A program made the translations under genes and the position numbers. From an uncultured Paracoccus sp. (GTDB lineage: Bacteria; Pseudomonadota; Alphaproteobacteria; Rhodobacterales; Rhodobacteraceae), in assembly GCA_934533075.1 (NCBI GenBank), contig CAKTBJ010000005.1:1-64000 (forward strand): a stretch of 64,000 bases of DNA, in the 5' to 3' direction. Below are positions 32,142 to 41,424 of the stretch, piece after piece. The notes beneath the pieces were generated by a model. That model saw only the letters and a list, made by a program, of their open reading frames with translations, did no database searches and was not told the origin of the DNA. Position 1 is the first letter of the stretch. Each line of letters begins with the position of its first letter.

Positions 32142-32795
32142 ATGTTCGACACGGCATTGACGGCCAACGACCTGATCTTCCTCGCCAAGGGCGCAGGGAT
32201 GACGATCATGGTGACGGCGATCTCGGTCTTTTTCGGCACCATCCTGGGCATCGTCTTCGGGGTGGTGCGCTATCAGATCGGGCCGTGGTGGGCGGCGCCG
32301 CTGACCTTCGTGCTGGACATCTTCCGCTCGATCCCGCTGCTGATCCAGCTTGTGCTGGCCAATGCCTTCGTGACCACGGTGCTGGGCTTCCGCATCTCGG
32401 GCCTCAGCATCGCCTGCGGGGTGCTGTCGCTTTACACCTCGGCCTATTGCGCCGAGATCGTGCGCGGCGGCATCGAGTCGGTGCCGCTGACCCTGCGCCG
32501 CGCCAGCCGCAGCCTGGGGATGACCTGGGGCCAGGACATGCGCAACATCGTGCTGCCGCTGGCGACGCGGGTGGCGCTGCCCTCGTGGATCGGGCTGGCG
32601 CTGGGGGTGATGAAGGATTCGGCGCTGGTCTTCATCGTGCAGGTGGTGGAATTGCTGAAATCCACGCAAATCCTGATCACCCGCCTGCAAGAGCCGCTGT
32701 TCCTGCTGATGATCTGCGGCCTGTTCTATTTCCTCATCAGCTTCCCCGTCGCCCGCTTTGGGGGCTATCTGGAAAAACGGTGGTCCAATGATTGA
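32142..32795 (+). CDS. Amino-acid ABC transporter, permease 2
   Basis: A 217-residue partner permease. It has 'GAGMTIMVTAISVFFGTILGIVFGV', 'DIFRSIPLLIQLVLANAFV', and the EAA loop 'RGGIESVPLTLRRASRSLGMTWGQDMRNIVLP'. Its 3' end overlaps the ATPase gene by 8 bp, indicating translational coupling. Confidence 0.92.
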   Translation: MFDTALTANDLIFLAKGAGMTIMVTAISVFFGTILGIVFGVVRYQIGPWWAAPLTFVLDIFRSIPLLIQLVLANAFVTTVLGFRISGLSIACGVLSLYTSAYCAEIVRGGIESVPLTLRRASRSLGMTWGQDMRNIVLPLATRVALPSWIGLALGVMKDSALVFIVQVVELLKSTQILITRLQEPLFLLMICGLFYFLISFPVARFGGYLEKRWSND

Positions 32796-33510
32796 GATCG
32801 AGAACGTCCGCAAATCCTTCGGACAGCTGGAGGTGCTGAAAGGCATCGACCTGACCGTGCAGAAGGGCGAGGTGCTGACCGTGATCGGCGGCTCCGGCTC
32901 GGGCAAGTCGACGCTGCTGACCTGCATCAACGGGCTGGAACCCATTGATTCCGGGCGGATCGTCGTCGACGGCATCGAGGTTTACGCCAAGTCCACCGAC
33001 CTGAACAAGCTGCGGCGCAAGATCGGCATCGTCTTCCAGCAATGGAACGCCTTCCCGCACCTGACCGTGCTGGAAAACGTCATGCTGGCGCCGCGCAAGG
33101 TGCTGGGGCGCAGCAAGGCCGAAGCCGAGGCCGAGGCGGTCAAGCAGCTTGGCCGGGTGGGGCTGGGCGACAAGCTGACCACCTATCCCGGCCGGCTGTC
33201 GGGCGGCCAGCAGCAGCGCATGGCCATCGCCCGCGCGCTGGCGATGTCGCCCGACTACATGCTGTTCGACGAGGTGACCTCGGCGCTGGACCCGCAGCTT
33301 GTGGGCGAGGTTCTGGATACGATGCGCGGCCTGGCGGCGGCCGGGATGACCATGATCTGCGTCACGCATGAGATGAAGTTCGCCCGCGAAGTGTCTGATC
33401 GCGTGGCCTTCTTCCACAAGGGCGTGATGGCCGAGATCGCCCCGCCCGAGCAGCTTTTCGGCAACCCGCAGAACGAGGAGTTGCAGAAATTCCTCGCCGC
33501 GACGCATTGA
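32788..33510 (+). CDS. Amino-acid ABC transporter, ATPase
   Basis: A 240-residue GlnQ/HisP-type ATPase. Walker A 'GGSGSGKST', Q-loop 'IVFQQWNAFPHLTVLENV', signature 'LSGGQQQRMAIARAL', Walker B 'YMLFDEVTSALDPQ' and H-loop 'CVTHEMKFAREVSDRV'. Start at 32788 overlaps permease 2. The FAD oxidase gene follows at 4 bp. Confidence 0.94.
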   Translation: MIEIENVRKSFGQLEVLKGIDLTVQKGEVLTVIGGSGSGKSTLLTCINGLEPIDSGRIVVDGIEVYAKSTDLNKLRRKIGIVFQQWNAFPHLTVLENVMLAPRKVLGRSKAEAEAEAVKQLGRVGLGDKLTTYPGRLSGGQQQRMAIARALAMSPDYMLFDEVTSALDPQLVGEVLDTMRGLAAAGMTMICVTHEMKFAREVSDRVAFFHKGVMAEIAPPEQLFGNPQNEELQKFLAATH

Positions 33511-33514
33511 GGGC

Positions 33515-34756
33515 ATGATGCAACCGGATGTGATCGTGATCGGCGCCGGCGTGGTGGGCCTGTCCGCCGCGCTGGGCTTGCAGGGGCGCGGGCTGTCGGT
33601 CGCGGTGCTGGACCGCGAGGGGCCGGCGGCCGGAGCCTCTGCCGGCAATGCCGGGGCGTTTGCGTTTACCGACATCCTGCCGCTGGCCTCGCCCGGCATC
33701 ATGCGCAAGGCGCCCAAATGGCTGCTGGACCCGCTGGGACCGCTTTCGGTGCCGCCCTCCTATGCCCTGCGCATCGCGCCGTGGATGTATCGGTTCTGGC
33801 GGGCCTGCTCGCCTTCGCGGGTGGCGCATTCGACGACGGCGCAGACCGCGCTGATGGACCTGTCCAGGGCCGAGCTGGAGCCGTTCCTTGCCGCCACCGG
33901 CACGTTGGGCCTGCTGCACAAGAAGGGCAATTTGCAGGTCTATGAAAGCGAGGCCGAGTTCCGCGCAGCACTACCCGGCTGGCAGGCCCGCGCCGATCAC
34001 GGCATCGAGTTCCGGCATATGGACGCCGCCGAGATGGCCGAAATCCAGCCCGGCCTTGCGCCGCGCTTCGTCAAGGGCACCTTCACCCCCGGCTGGTATT
34101 CCATCGCCGATCCAAGGCTTTATACCATCGCGCTGGCGGATCGCCTTCGCGAGAACGGCGGTTCTCTGGACATTGGGGAGGTCGTGGCGCTGGTGCCCGG
34201 CGCGGATGGGCTCGAGGTGAAGCTGGCCGACGGCACCAGCCGCCGCGCCGGCAAGGTGGTGCTGGCGGCCGGGGCGTTCTCGCACCGCATCGCCCGAACC
34301 ATCGGCGAAAAGATCCCGCTGGAGACCGAGCGTGGCTATAACACCACCTTGCCTTCGGATGCCTTCGATCTGCGCACGCAAGTCACCTTCGGCGGGCATG
34401 GTTTCGTGGTCAGCCGCCTGTCCACCGGCATCCGCGTCGGCGGTGCGGTGGAGCTGGGCGGGTTGAAGCTGCCGCCGAATTTCCGCCGGTCGGAGGCGAT
34501 GCTGAAGAAGGCCCGCGCCTTCCTGCCCGGCCTCAAGCCCGAGGGCGGCGTGCAATGGATGGGCTTTCGCCCCTCGCTGCCCGACAGCCTGCCGGCCATC
34601 GGCCGCGCCCGCGACAGCGACCGGGTGATCCATGCCTTCGGCCACGGCCATCTGGGCCTGACCCAATCGGCCGGCACCGCGCGGCTGGTCGCCGATCTGG
34701 TGAGCGGCGCGCGGCCGGCCATCGACCTGTCCCCCTTTTCCCCGCAACGTTTCTGA
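33515..34756 (+). CDS. FAD-dependent D-amino-acid oxidoreductase (probable D-hydroxyproline dehydrogenase)
   Basis: A 413-residue DAO-family flavoprotein. The N-terminal dinucleotide fold 'DVIVIGAGVVGLSAALGLQGRG' binds FAD, 'AAGASAGNAGAF' follows, and the C-terminal FAD contact 'VIHAFGHGHLGLTQSAGTARLVADL' is typical of DadA-like dehydrogenases. Between the transporter and the epimerase it should oxidise cis-4-hydroxy-D-proline to delta1-pyrroline-4-hydroxy-2-carboxylate (context inference). General D-amino-acid dehydrogenase activity cannot be excluded. Two adjacent ATGs (33515 and 33518); the stop codon is 8 bp before the epimerase start. Confidence 0.9.
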   Translation: MMQPDVIVIGAGVVGLSAALGLQGRGLSVAVLDREGPAAGASAGNAGAFAFTDILPLASPGIMRKAPKWLLDPLGPLSVPPSYALRIAPWMYRFWRACSPSRVAHSTTAQTALMDLSRAELEPFLAATGTLGLLHKKGNLQVYESEAEFRAALPGWQARADHGIEFRHMDAAEMAEIQPGLAPRFVKGTFTPGWYSIADPRLYTIALADRLRENGGSLDIGEVVALVPGADGLEVKLADGTSRRAGKVVLAAGAFSHRIARTIGEKIPLETERGYNTTLPSDAFDLRTQVTFGGHGFVVSRLSTGIRVGGAVELGGLKLPPNFRRSEAMLKKARAFLPGLKPEGGVQWMGFRPSLPDSLPAIGRARDSDRVIHAFGHGHLGLTQSAGTARLVADLVSGARPAIDLSPFSPQRF

Positions 34757-34764
34757 GGGCCATC

Positions 34765-35766
34765 ATGGGCGTTCATACCTTCTCCTGCTTCGACGGGCAT
34801 ACCTGCGGCAATCCGGTGCGGCTGGTCTCGGGCGGCGGGCCGCGTCTGGAAGGCGCCAACATGCTGGAAAAGCGGGCGCATTTCCTGCGGGACTATGACT
34901 GGATCCGCACCGGCCTGATGTATGAGCCGCGCGGCCACGACATGATGTCCGGCTCCATCCTCTATCCGCCGACGCGCCCCGATTGCGACGTGGCGGTGCT
35001 GTTCATCGAGACCTCGGGCTGCCTGCCGATGTGTGGCCACGGCACCATCGGCACCATCACGATGGGGATCGAGAACGGCCTCATCACCCCGCGCGAGCCG
35101 GGGCGTCTGTCCATCGAGACCCCCGCCGGCAAGGTCGACATCACCTATCGCCAGGAGGGCCGCTTCGTCGAGGAGGTGCGGCTGACCAACGTGCCGGGCT
35201 TCCTCTATGCCGAGGGGCTGACGGCGGAGGTCGAGGGTCTGGGCGAGATCGTCGTCGACGTGGCCTATGGCGGCAATTTCTATGCCATCGTCGAGCCGCA
35301 GAAGAATTTCCGCGACATGGCCGACCATACCGCCGGGGAACTGGTCGGCTGGTCGCCGAAACTGCGCAAGGCCCTGAACGACAAGTATGAATTCGTCCAC
35401 CCCGAGCATCCGCAGATCAACGGGCTGTCGCATATCGAATGGACCGGCGCGCCGACCCAGCCCGGCGCGCACGCCCGCAACGCGGTGTTCTATGGCGAGA
35501 AGGCCATCGACCGCAGCCCCTGCGGCACCGGCACCTCGGCGCGGATGGCGCAACTGGCCGCCAAGGGCAGGCTGAAGGTCGGGGACGAGTTCTGGCACGA
35601 ATCCATCATCGGCAGCATCTTCAAGGGCCGGGTCGAGGCGGCCACCGAGGTCGCCGGGCGGGCCGCGATCATCCCCTCCATCGGCGGCTGGGCGCGCCAG
35701 ACCGGCATCAACACCATCACCATCGACGACCGCGACCCCTATGCGCATGGTTTCGTGGTGAAATGA
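34765..35766 (+). CDS. 4-hydroxyproline 2-epimerase (proline racemase family)
   Basis: A 333-residue cofactor-independent epimerase with both catalytic cysteines: Cys90 in '[12 protein letters not shown]' and Cys253 in '[16 protein letters not shown]'. '[11 protein letters not shown]' is also intact. A Cys/Cys pair is the mark of proline racemase and 4-hydroxyproline 2-epimerase. With the neighbouring oxidase, deaminase and transporter, epimerisation of trans-4-hydroxy-L-proline to the cis-4-D form is the likely reaction. ATG 34765 is supported by the family N-terminus '[16 protein letters not shown]'. It overlaps the next gene by four bases (ATGA). Confidence 0.93.
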   Translation: MGVHTFSCFDGHTCGNPVRLVSGGGPRLEGANMLEKRAHFLRDYDWIRTGLMYEPRGHDMMSGSILYPPTRPDCDVAVLFIETSGCLPMCGHGTIGTITMGIENGLITPREPGRLSIETPAGKVDITYRQEGRFVEEVRLTNVPGFLYAEGLTAEVEGLGEIVVDVAYGGNFYAIVEPQKNFRDMADHTAGELVGWSPKLRKALNDKYEFVHPEHPQINGLSHIEWTGAPTQPGAHARNAVFYGEKAIDRSPCGTGTSARMAQLAAKGRLKVGDEFWHESIIGSIFKGRVEAATEVAGRAAIIPSIGGWARQTGINTITIDDRDPYAHGFVVK

Positions 35767-37433
35767 TCGCGGCGCGCAGCATTCTGGGCGGGGTCGCGCA
35801 AGGCCCCGTCTTGGCCACGCAGGAACCGCTGAGCTTCTGGGGAGGCGTCGATCCGGCCACCGGCTGCGTGATCGACGTGCACCACCCGCTGCATGGGCAA
35901 TGCATCACCGGCGCGGTGCTGATGATGCCCTCCACCCGTGGCTCCTGCACGGGGTCGGGGGTGCTGCTGGACCTGGCGCTGACCGGGCGGGCGCCGGCGG
36001 CGCTGATTTTTTCGGAACCCGAGGATGTGGTGACTTTGGGCGCCCTGGTCGCGGCGGAGATGTTCGGCAAGCCGCTGCCGGTGCTGCGCCTGTCGCCGCA
36101 GGCTTTCGCGGCGCTGGCCGAGGCGGGCGAGGCAAGGGTCAGCCCGGCGGCCATCGAGGCCCCCGGCCTGACGCTGCCGCTCACCCCGCCGGCGGCCTCG
36201 GCCCTGGACCTGACGCCCGAGGATCGCGCGATGCTGGACGGGGCGCAAGGCGAGGGCGCCCGGCAGGCGATGCGGATCATCTGCGCGATGGCCGCCAATC
36301 AGGGAGCGCCACGCCTGACCTGCGTGACGCGCGGCCATATCGACGGCTGCATCTATGCCAGCCCGGCCAACCTGACCTTTGCCGAGGCGATGGCCGATCT
36401 GGGCGCGCGCGTCGTGGTGCCGACGACGATGAACGCCATTTCCGTCGATCATGGCCATTGGCGCGAACAGGGGGTGCCGCCCAGCTTTGGCGGGCCGGCG
36501 CAGAGGCTGGCCGATGCCTATGTGCGCATGGGCTGCCGGCCGACCTTCACCTGCTCGCCCTATCTGCTGGACGATCCGCCGGGCATAGGCGAATCCATCG
36601 CCTGGGCGGAATCCAATGCGGTGATCTATGCCAATTCGGTGCTGGGCGCGCGGACGGCCAAGCACCCGGATTTCCTCGACCTCTGCATCGCGCTGACCGG
36701 GCGGGCGCCGCTGTCTGGTGTCTATCTGGACGAGAACCGCATGGCGCGGCGGGTGATCGAGGTGGCGATGCCCGAGGGCGCCGACGATGCGGTCTGGCCG
36801 CTGCTGGGCTGGCTGGCCGGGCGGGCGGCGCCGGATCGCATTCCCCTGCTGCGGCTGGGCGGGGCGCGCCCGGACCCGGAGGCGCTGAAGGCGCTGTGCG
36901 CGGCGTTCGGCACCACCTCCGCCGCGCCGATGCTGCATGTCGAGGGGGTGACGCCCGAGGCGCATCTGCTCGCGCCCGATGCCGACCGCGCCCGCATCAC
37001 CCGCGCCGACATGGTGGCCGGCTGGCGCGAGCTGAACAACGGGCCGGAGGCGGTGGAACTGGTCGCCATCGGCAGCCCGCATGCCTCGCTGGGCGAGGCG
37101 CGGGCCTTGGCCCGGCTGCTGGACGGGCAGCGGGTGGCCATCGCCACCATCCTGACCACCGGCCGGCAGGTGATCGAGGCCGCGCGCAAGGACGGCACGC
37201 TGGCGCGGCTGGAAGGCGCTGGGGTGCGGGTGCTGCCGGACCTGTGCTGGTGCTCGATCTCCGAGCCGGTCTTCCCGCCGCAGACCCGCGCGCTGATGAC
37301 CAATTCCGGCAAATACGCCCATTACGGGCCGGGCCTGTCGGGCCGCGCGATCCGCTTCGGCAGCCTTGCCGCCTGCGCCGACGCCGCCCTGACCGGCCGG
37401 GCGCCCCATACCCTTCCCAATTGGCTGGAGTAA
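35763..37433 (+). CDS. Aconitase X, probable cis-3-hydroxy-L-proline dehydratase
   Basis: A 556-residue single-chain aconitase X. The swivel (small) domain is N-terminal (about 1-140), with the phosphoserine-type loop '[12 protein letters not shown]' at residues 55-66 and '[19 protein letters not shown]'. The catalytic domain follows, with candidate cluster cysteines Cys264 ('[14 protein letters not shown]'), Cys308 ('[11 protein letters not shown]') and Cys495/497 ('[12 protein letters not shown]'), and '[15 protein letters not shown]'. Bacterial members of this type are known as cis-3-hydroxy-L-proline dehydratases, which fits the cluster. The product would need a pyrroline-2-carboxylate reductase, and none is visible here. 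Start codon overlaps the epimerase stop. Confidence 0.88.
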   Translation: MIAARSILGGVAQGPVLATQEPLSFWGGVDPATGCVIDVHHPLHGQCITGAVLMMPSTRGSCTGSGVLLDLALTGRAPAALIFSEPEDVVTLGALVAAEMFGKPLPVLRLSPQAFAALAEAGEARVSPAAIEAPGLTLPLTPPAASALDLTPEDRAMLDGAQGEGARQAMRIICAMAANQGAPRLTCVTRGHIDGCIYASPANLTFAEAMADLGARVVVPTTMNAISVDHGHWREQGVPPSFGGPAQRLADAYVRMGCRPTFTCSPYLLDDPPGIGESIAWAESNAVIYANSVLGARTAKHPDFLDLCIALTGRAPLSGVYLDENRMARRVIEVAMPEGADDAVWPLLGWLAGRAAPDRIPLLRLGGARPDPEALKALCAAFGTTSAAPMLHVEGVTPEAHLLAPDADRARITRADMVAGWRELNNGPEAVELVAIGSPHASLGEARALARLLDGQRVAIATILTTGRQVIEAARKDGTLARLEGAGVRVLPDLCWCSISEPVFPPQTRALMTNSGKYAHYGPGLSGRAIRFGSLAACADAALTGRAPHTLPNWLE

Positions 37434-37436
37434 CCC

Positions 37437-38465
37437 ATGCGCAGCACCAAGGCCGTCCACGTCATTTCCGCCCATGCCGAGGGCGAAGTCGGCGATGTCA
37501 TCGTCGGCGGCGTCGCCCCGCCCCCCGGCGATACCATCTGGGAGCAGTCGCGCTTCCTGTGGAACGACAAGACGCTGCGCAATTTCGTGCTGAACGAACC
37601 GCGCGGCGGGGTGTTTCGCCATGTCAACCTGCTGGTGCCGCCCAGGCATCCGGAGGCCGACGCCGCCTTCATCATCATGGAGCCGGAGGACAACCCGCCC
37701 ATGTCCGGCTCCAACTCGATCTGCGTCTCCACGGTGCTGCTGGACAGCGGCATCCTGCCGATGACCGAGCCGGAGACGCATATCACGCTGGAGGCGCCGG
37801 GCGGGCTGGTTCGCGTCCGTGCCGAATGCCGGAACGGCAAGGCCGAGCGGATTTTCGTCCAGAACCTGCCCAGCTTTGCCGCGAAGCTGGATGCCCCCCT
37901 CGAAGTCGAGGGGCTGGGCACCCTGCGCGTCGATACCGCCTATGGCGGCGACAGCTTCGTCTTTGTCGATGCGCCGGCCCTTGGTTTTTCGCTGACCCCG
38001 GATGAGGCCCATGACATCGCCACGCTGGGCATGCGCATCACCCGCGCCGGCGACGAGCAACTGGGATTCCACCACCCGGAGAACCCGGACTGGCGGCATT
38101 TCTCCTTTACCCTGTTCGCCGGCGCGGTCGAGCGGCAGGGGACGGAGTTGCGCGCCGGTTCCGCCGTGGCGATCCGGCCGGGCAAGGTCGACCGCTCGCC
38201 CACCGGCACGGCGCTGTCGGCGCGGATGGCGGTGCTGCATGCGCGCGGGCAGATGGGGATGGGCGACCGGCTGACCACGGTGTCGCTGATCGGCTCGACC
38301 TTTCAGGGGCGGATCGTCGGCACGGCCACGGTGGGCGACATCCCGGCGATCCTGCCGGAGATCTCCGGCCGGGGCTGGATCTCGGGCATCCACCAGCACC
38401 TGCTGGACCCGGACGACCCCTGGCCGGAGGGCTATCGCCTCAGCGATACCTGGGGCGCGCGATAG
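37437..38465 (+). CDS. Divergent proline-racemase-family protein (Ser90/Thr256)
   Basis: A 342-residue homologue of the epimerase with both catalytic cysteine positions changed: '[11 protein letters not shown]' has Ser90 where Cys is usual (Ser92 replaces the His), and '[21 protein letters not shown]' has Thr256 for the second Cys. '[10 protein letters not shown]' replaces RGHxDM. Characterised trans-3-hydroxy-L-proline dehydratases pair Cys with Thr, so Thr256 leans toward dehydratase chemistry, but the Ser leaves only Cys96 nearby. It may be a dehydratase or isomerase for a 3-hydroxyproline route with aconitase X, or have lost activity. It starts 3 bp after the aconitase X stop codon and is the last gene of the cluster. 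Confidence 0.85.
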   Translation: MRSTKAVHVISAHAEGEVGDVIVGGVAPPPGDTIWEQSRFLWNDKTLRNFVLNEPRGGVFRHVNLLVPPRHPEADAAFIIMEPEDNPPMSGSNSICVSTVLLDSGILPMTEPETHITLEAPGGLVRVRAECRNGKAERIFVQNLPSFAAKLDAPLEVEGLGTLRVDTAYGGDSFVFVDAPALGFSLTPDEAHDIATLGMRITRAGDEQLGFHHPENPDWRHFSFTLFAGAVERQGTELRAGSAVAIRPGKVDRSPTGTALSARMAVLHARGQMGMGDRLTTVSLIGSTFQGRIVGTATVGDIPAILPEISGRGWISGIHQHLLDPDDPWPEGYRLSDTWGAR

Positions 38466-39102
38466 GCACACCCCTTCGGCAAGGCCGTGCCGGATTGCCG
38501 GCCTTCCTGGGCAAACCGGTCCCGCTCCGGCGGGCTTGCCCCGAAAGGCCGTCAAGCCCCGTCAAACCGGGGGAGGGATGCGCAACCATGCGCGGCACCG
38601 GATGCCGGCGGGTCCGTGACCCGCGCCCGGCCTGATTGCCGATCTGCCTGCCGGTGCTGGTGATGCCGGCCTATCCCGTCCTCACCCCCGTCGCGGGCGT
38701 CGTATCGGCTAGGCCGATCCGGGCCGGCTGGCGGGAATTCCCGCCGACAGCCATTGTCGCGGCTTTCCGTTCAGGCTCCTCCGCCTCGGCCCGACCATCG
38801 CAATCACCGGCGTGGTGCCGGGCCATGTCCCGGCCCGTTTCATCCGGGCCACGGCATTCCGGCGCAAATGGCGGCCGCGTCGCCATCCGCACCGCCTCGT
38901 CGATCCCTGTCCCGGCCGGGCAGGGGCCGCGCACCACCGCCCCGATGAAGCCGGGCATCGTCTCCGCCCCGCTTTCCATGCCGGGGCCTTGCGCGAGGTC
39001 GCGCCGGTCCAGCGAGACGGTCCTGAAGGCCGGCACGGCGGCCGCGTTCCCCCCGGCGGATAGTGCTTGCATTGCAGACAGCCCAGCGGCTAGTGACGCC
39101 CT
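38466..39102. other. 637-bp gap before the cobalamin riboswitch
   Basis: No credible gene. Open frames on both strands have no family resemblance and some run through the riboswitch. The promoter for the riboswitch transcript should lie in its right-hand part; no clear -35/-10 was recognised. Confidence 0.5.
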
Positions 39103-39271
39103 GTCGGTTTCCGAAAGGAATTGAAAGGGAATCCGCCGGGGCGCCAGCCCCGAACCGGAACTGCCCCCGCAACTGTAGGCGGCGAGCAGGATGTGACGAT
39201 GCCACTGTGGCCTTCGGGTCATGGGAAGGCCACATCCCAGCTGTGACCCGCCAGTCAGGAGACCTGCCGAC
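39103..39271 (+). promoter_or_regulatory. Cobalamin (AdoCbl) riboswitch
   Basis: Outer stem GTCGG (39103-39107) pairs with CCGAC (39267-39271). Conserved core elements are in order: 'AAAGGGAATCC', the B12 box 'CTGCCCCCGCAACTGTA', and the 3' block 'GCCAGTCAGGAGACCTGCC'. A hairpin CCCGAGC/GCTCGGG at 39285-39304 lies between the aptamer and the first gene and may be part of the expression platform. Binding of adenosylcobalamin should reduce expression of the downstream transporter genes. Confidence 0.95.
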
Positions 39272-39382
39272 GGACTGGACCAAACCCGAGCGGGTCGGCT
39301 CGGGCGTGGCATGTGTCGGGCGCCCCCTTGCCTGCTGCTGTCCGCCCCTTCCGGCCTGCCATGATGCAGCGGAAGGATCATC

Positions 39383-40390
39383 ATGTTGAAATCCACCACG
39401 GCGATCGTCGCCACCCTCGCCCTTGCGCCGATGGCGCTGGCGGGCACGGAATACCCGCTGACGCTGACCAGTTGCGGGCACTCCGTCACCATCGACAAGG
39501 CGCCCGAGCATGTCGTCAGCGTCGGGCAGAGCACCACCGAAATCCTGTATATGCTGGGCCTCGGCGACAAGGTGGCGGGCACCGCGCTGTGGGTCAACCC
39601 GGTCCTGCCGGAGTTCGAATCCGTCGATGCGGGCACCGAGCGGCTGGCCGACAACGCCCCCAGCTTCGAAAGCGTGCTGGCGAAGAAGCCGGACCTGGTG
39701 GTGACGGCCTATGAATGGATGATCGGCCCGCAAGGCGCGGTCGGCACCCGCGAGATGTTCGATGACGCGCATATCCCAAGCTGGATCATGCCCACGGAAT
39801 GCATCGGCAAGGACAATACGCAAAGCATGGACGGCGCGCGCAGCGTCATGTTCGACACCGCGACCCTTTATCAGGGCATCGAGGAACTGGCGGCGATCTT
39901 CGACGTGTCGGAGCGCGGCGAGGCGGTCATCGCCGACCTGAAGGCCCGCGAGGCCGCCGCCGTGGACAAGGCGCGGGCGCTGGAGCTGCCCGAGGGCATC
40001 GCGGCCCTGTTCTGGTATTCCTCGGCCGATCTGGAGATCGACCCCTATATCGCCGGGGCCTATGGCGTGCCGGGCTGGATGCTGTCCAAGCTGGGCGTGG
40101 CCAATGTCAGCGACTCGGCCGAGGAATGGCCGACCGTGGGCTGGGAGACCATCGCCAAGGCCAACCCCGCCTTCATCGTCGCCGCCGAGATGGACCGCCG
40201 CCGCTTCCCGGCCGATGACATCGCGGTCAAGCGCGACTTCCTGACCTCGGACCCGGTGACCGGCCAGATGGAGGCCGTCAAGGCCGACCGCATCCTGACC
40301 ATCCCGGCGAATGCGATGGACCCTTCGGTGCGCTCGATCTTCGCGCTTGAGGATCTGGCCGGTGCGCTGGCCGGGTTCGGGCTGAAATGA
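39383..40390 (+). CDS. B12-type ABC transporter, periplasmic binding protein
   Basis: A 335-residue solute-binding protein of the BtuF/FepB fold. Signal peptide 1-20 (PMALA), then 'LTLTSCGHSVTIDKAPEHVVSVGQSTTEILYMLGLGDKVAGTA' in pieces and 'FESVLAKKPDLVVTAYEW'. The family is shared by cobalamin and siderophore transporters, but the riboswitch points to cobalamin or a corrinoid precursor. ATG 39383 follows GGAAGG. The last four bases overlap the permease start. Confidence 0.88.
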   Translation: MLKSTTAIVATLALAPMALAGTEYPLTLTSCGHSVTIDKAPEHVVSVGQSTTEILYMLGLGDKVAGTALWVNPVLPEFESVDAGTERLADNAPSFESVLAKKPDLVVTAYEWMIGPQGAVGTREMFDDAHIPSWIMPTECIGKDNTQSMDGARSVMFDTATLYQGIEELAAIFDVSERGEAVIADLKAREAAAVDKARALELPEGIAALFWYSSADLEIDPYIAGAYGVPGWMLSKLGVANVSDSAEEWPTVGWETIAKANPAFIVAAEMDRRRFPADDIAVKRDFLTSDPVTGQMEAVKADRILTIPANAMDPSVRSIFALEDLAGALAGFGLK

Positions 40391-41424
40391 CGCCGCGCGC
40401 CGCGACCGGCCGCGCGGGCTGGCTGTGGCTGGCGCCCTTCGTGCTGGTCGCGGCGCTGCTGTTCGGCACGGCGGTGGGCGAGACGCGGATACCGCTCTCC
40501 ACCGTGTTCGACGTGCTGGCGGTCAAGGCCGGGCTGGCCGAGCGCCCGGTGGACGCGATCGACGCCGGCGTGATCTGGCATTATCGGCTGTCGCGGGCGG
40601 TGGTGGCGGCCTGCGGCGGCGCCAGCCTGGCGCTGTCGGGGCTGATCCTTCAGGCGCTGCTGCGCAACCCGCTGGCCGAGCCTTACCTGCTGGGCATTTC
40701 CGCCGGGGCCTCCACGGGCGCGGTGCTGATCGCCGTGGCCGGCGTGGGCGCGGGGCTTCTGTCCATGTCGGCGGGGGCCTTTGCCGGTGCGCTGGTGGCC
40801 TTCGGGCTGGTGACGATGCTGGCGCGCGTGGCCGGTGGCGGCAGCGGCATGCGCGGCGCGGGCGTCATCATCCTTGCCGGCATTGCCGGGTCGCAGATGT
40901 TCAACGCCCTGACCGCGCTGATCATCGCGCAATCGGCCAGCGCCGAACAGGCGCGCGGCATCATGTTCTGGCTGCTGGGCAACCTGTCCGGCGTGCGCTG
41001 GCCGGATGCGCGGCTGGCGGTGCCGGTGGCGGCGCTGGGGCTGGTGGTGACGCTGTGGCATGCCCGCGCGCTGGACGCCTTCACCTTCGGCGCCGATGCC
41101 GCCGCCGCGCTGGGCATCGACCTGCGGCGCACGCAGGCGGTGCTGATCGGCACGGCGGCGCTGGTCACGGCGGTCATGGTCTCCATCGCCGGGGCCATCG
41201 GCTTCGTCGGGCTGGTGGTGCCGCATGCGATGCGCTTTCTCGTCGGCCCGCGCCATGTGCGGCTGGTCCCGGCCACCGCGCTGGCGGGGGCGGTGTTCCT
41301 GGTGATCTCGGACGTGGTGTCGCGCATCGTCATTCCGGGGCAGGTGCTGCCCATCGGCGTCATCACTGCCCTTGTCGGCGCCCCGGCCTTTGCCGTGGTG
41401 ATGATCCGGGGGCGGGGGCGATGA
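40387..41424 (+). CDS. B12-type ABC transporter, permease
   Basis: A 345-residue FecCD/BtuC-type permease with about ten membrane helices. It has 'RLSRAVVAACGGASLALSGLILQALLRNPLAEPYLLGIS' features, 'GNLSGVRWPDA', the ATPase-coupling 'AAAALGIDLRR', and 'IGFVGLVVPHAMRFLVGPRHV', all diagnostic for the iron-chelate/B12 importer class. Coupled by ATGA overlaps to the genes on both sides. Confidence 0.92.
   Translation: MTPRAATGRAGWLWLAPFVLVAALLFGTAVGETRIPLSTVFDVLAVKAGLAERPVDAIDAGVIWHYRLSRAVVAACGGASLALSGLILQALLRNPLAEPYLLGISAGASTGAVLIAVAGVGAGLLSMSAGAFAGALVAFGLVTMLARVAGGGSGMRGAGVIILAGIAGSQMFNALTALIIAQSASAEQARGIMFWLLGNLSGVRWPDARLAVPVAALGLVVTLWHARALDAFTFGADAAAALGIDLRRTQAVLIGTAALVTAVMVSIAGAIGFVGLVVPHAMRFLVGPRHVRLVPATALAGAVFLVISDVVSRIVIPGQVLPIGVITALVGAPAFAVVMIRGRGR

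Noticed and set aside
35739..38555. Minus-strand open frame of 938 codons across the racemase/aconitase X genes
   Set aside because: Opposite three genes with clear motifs; no recognisable domain.
38671..39654. Minus-strand open frame over the gap before the B12 transporter
   Set aside because: Runs through the riboswitch and into the binding-protein gene; no family features.
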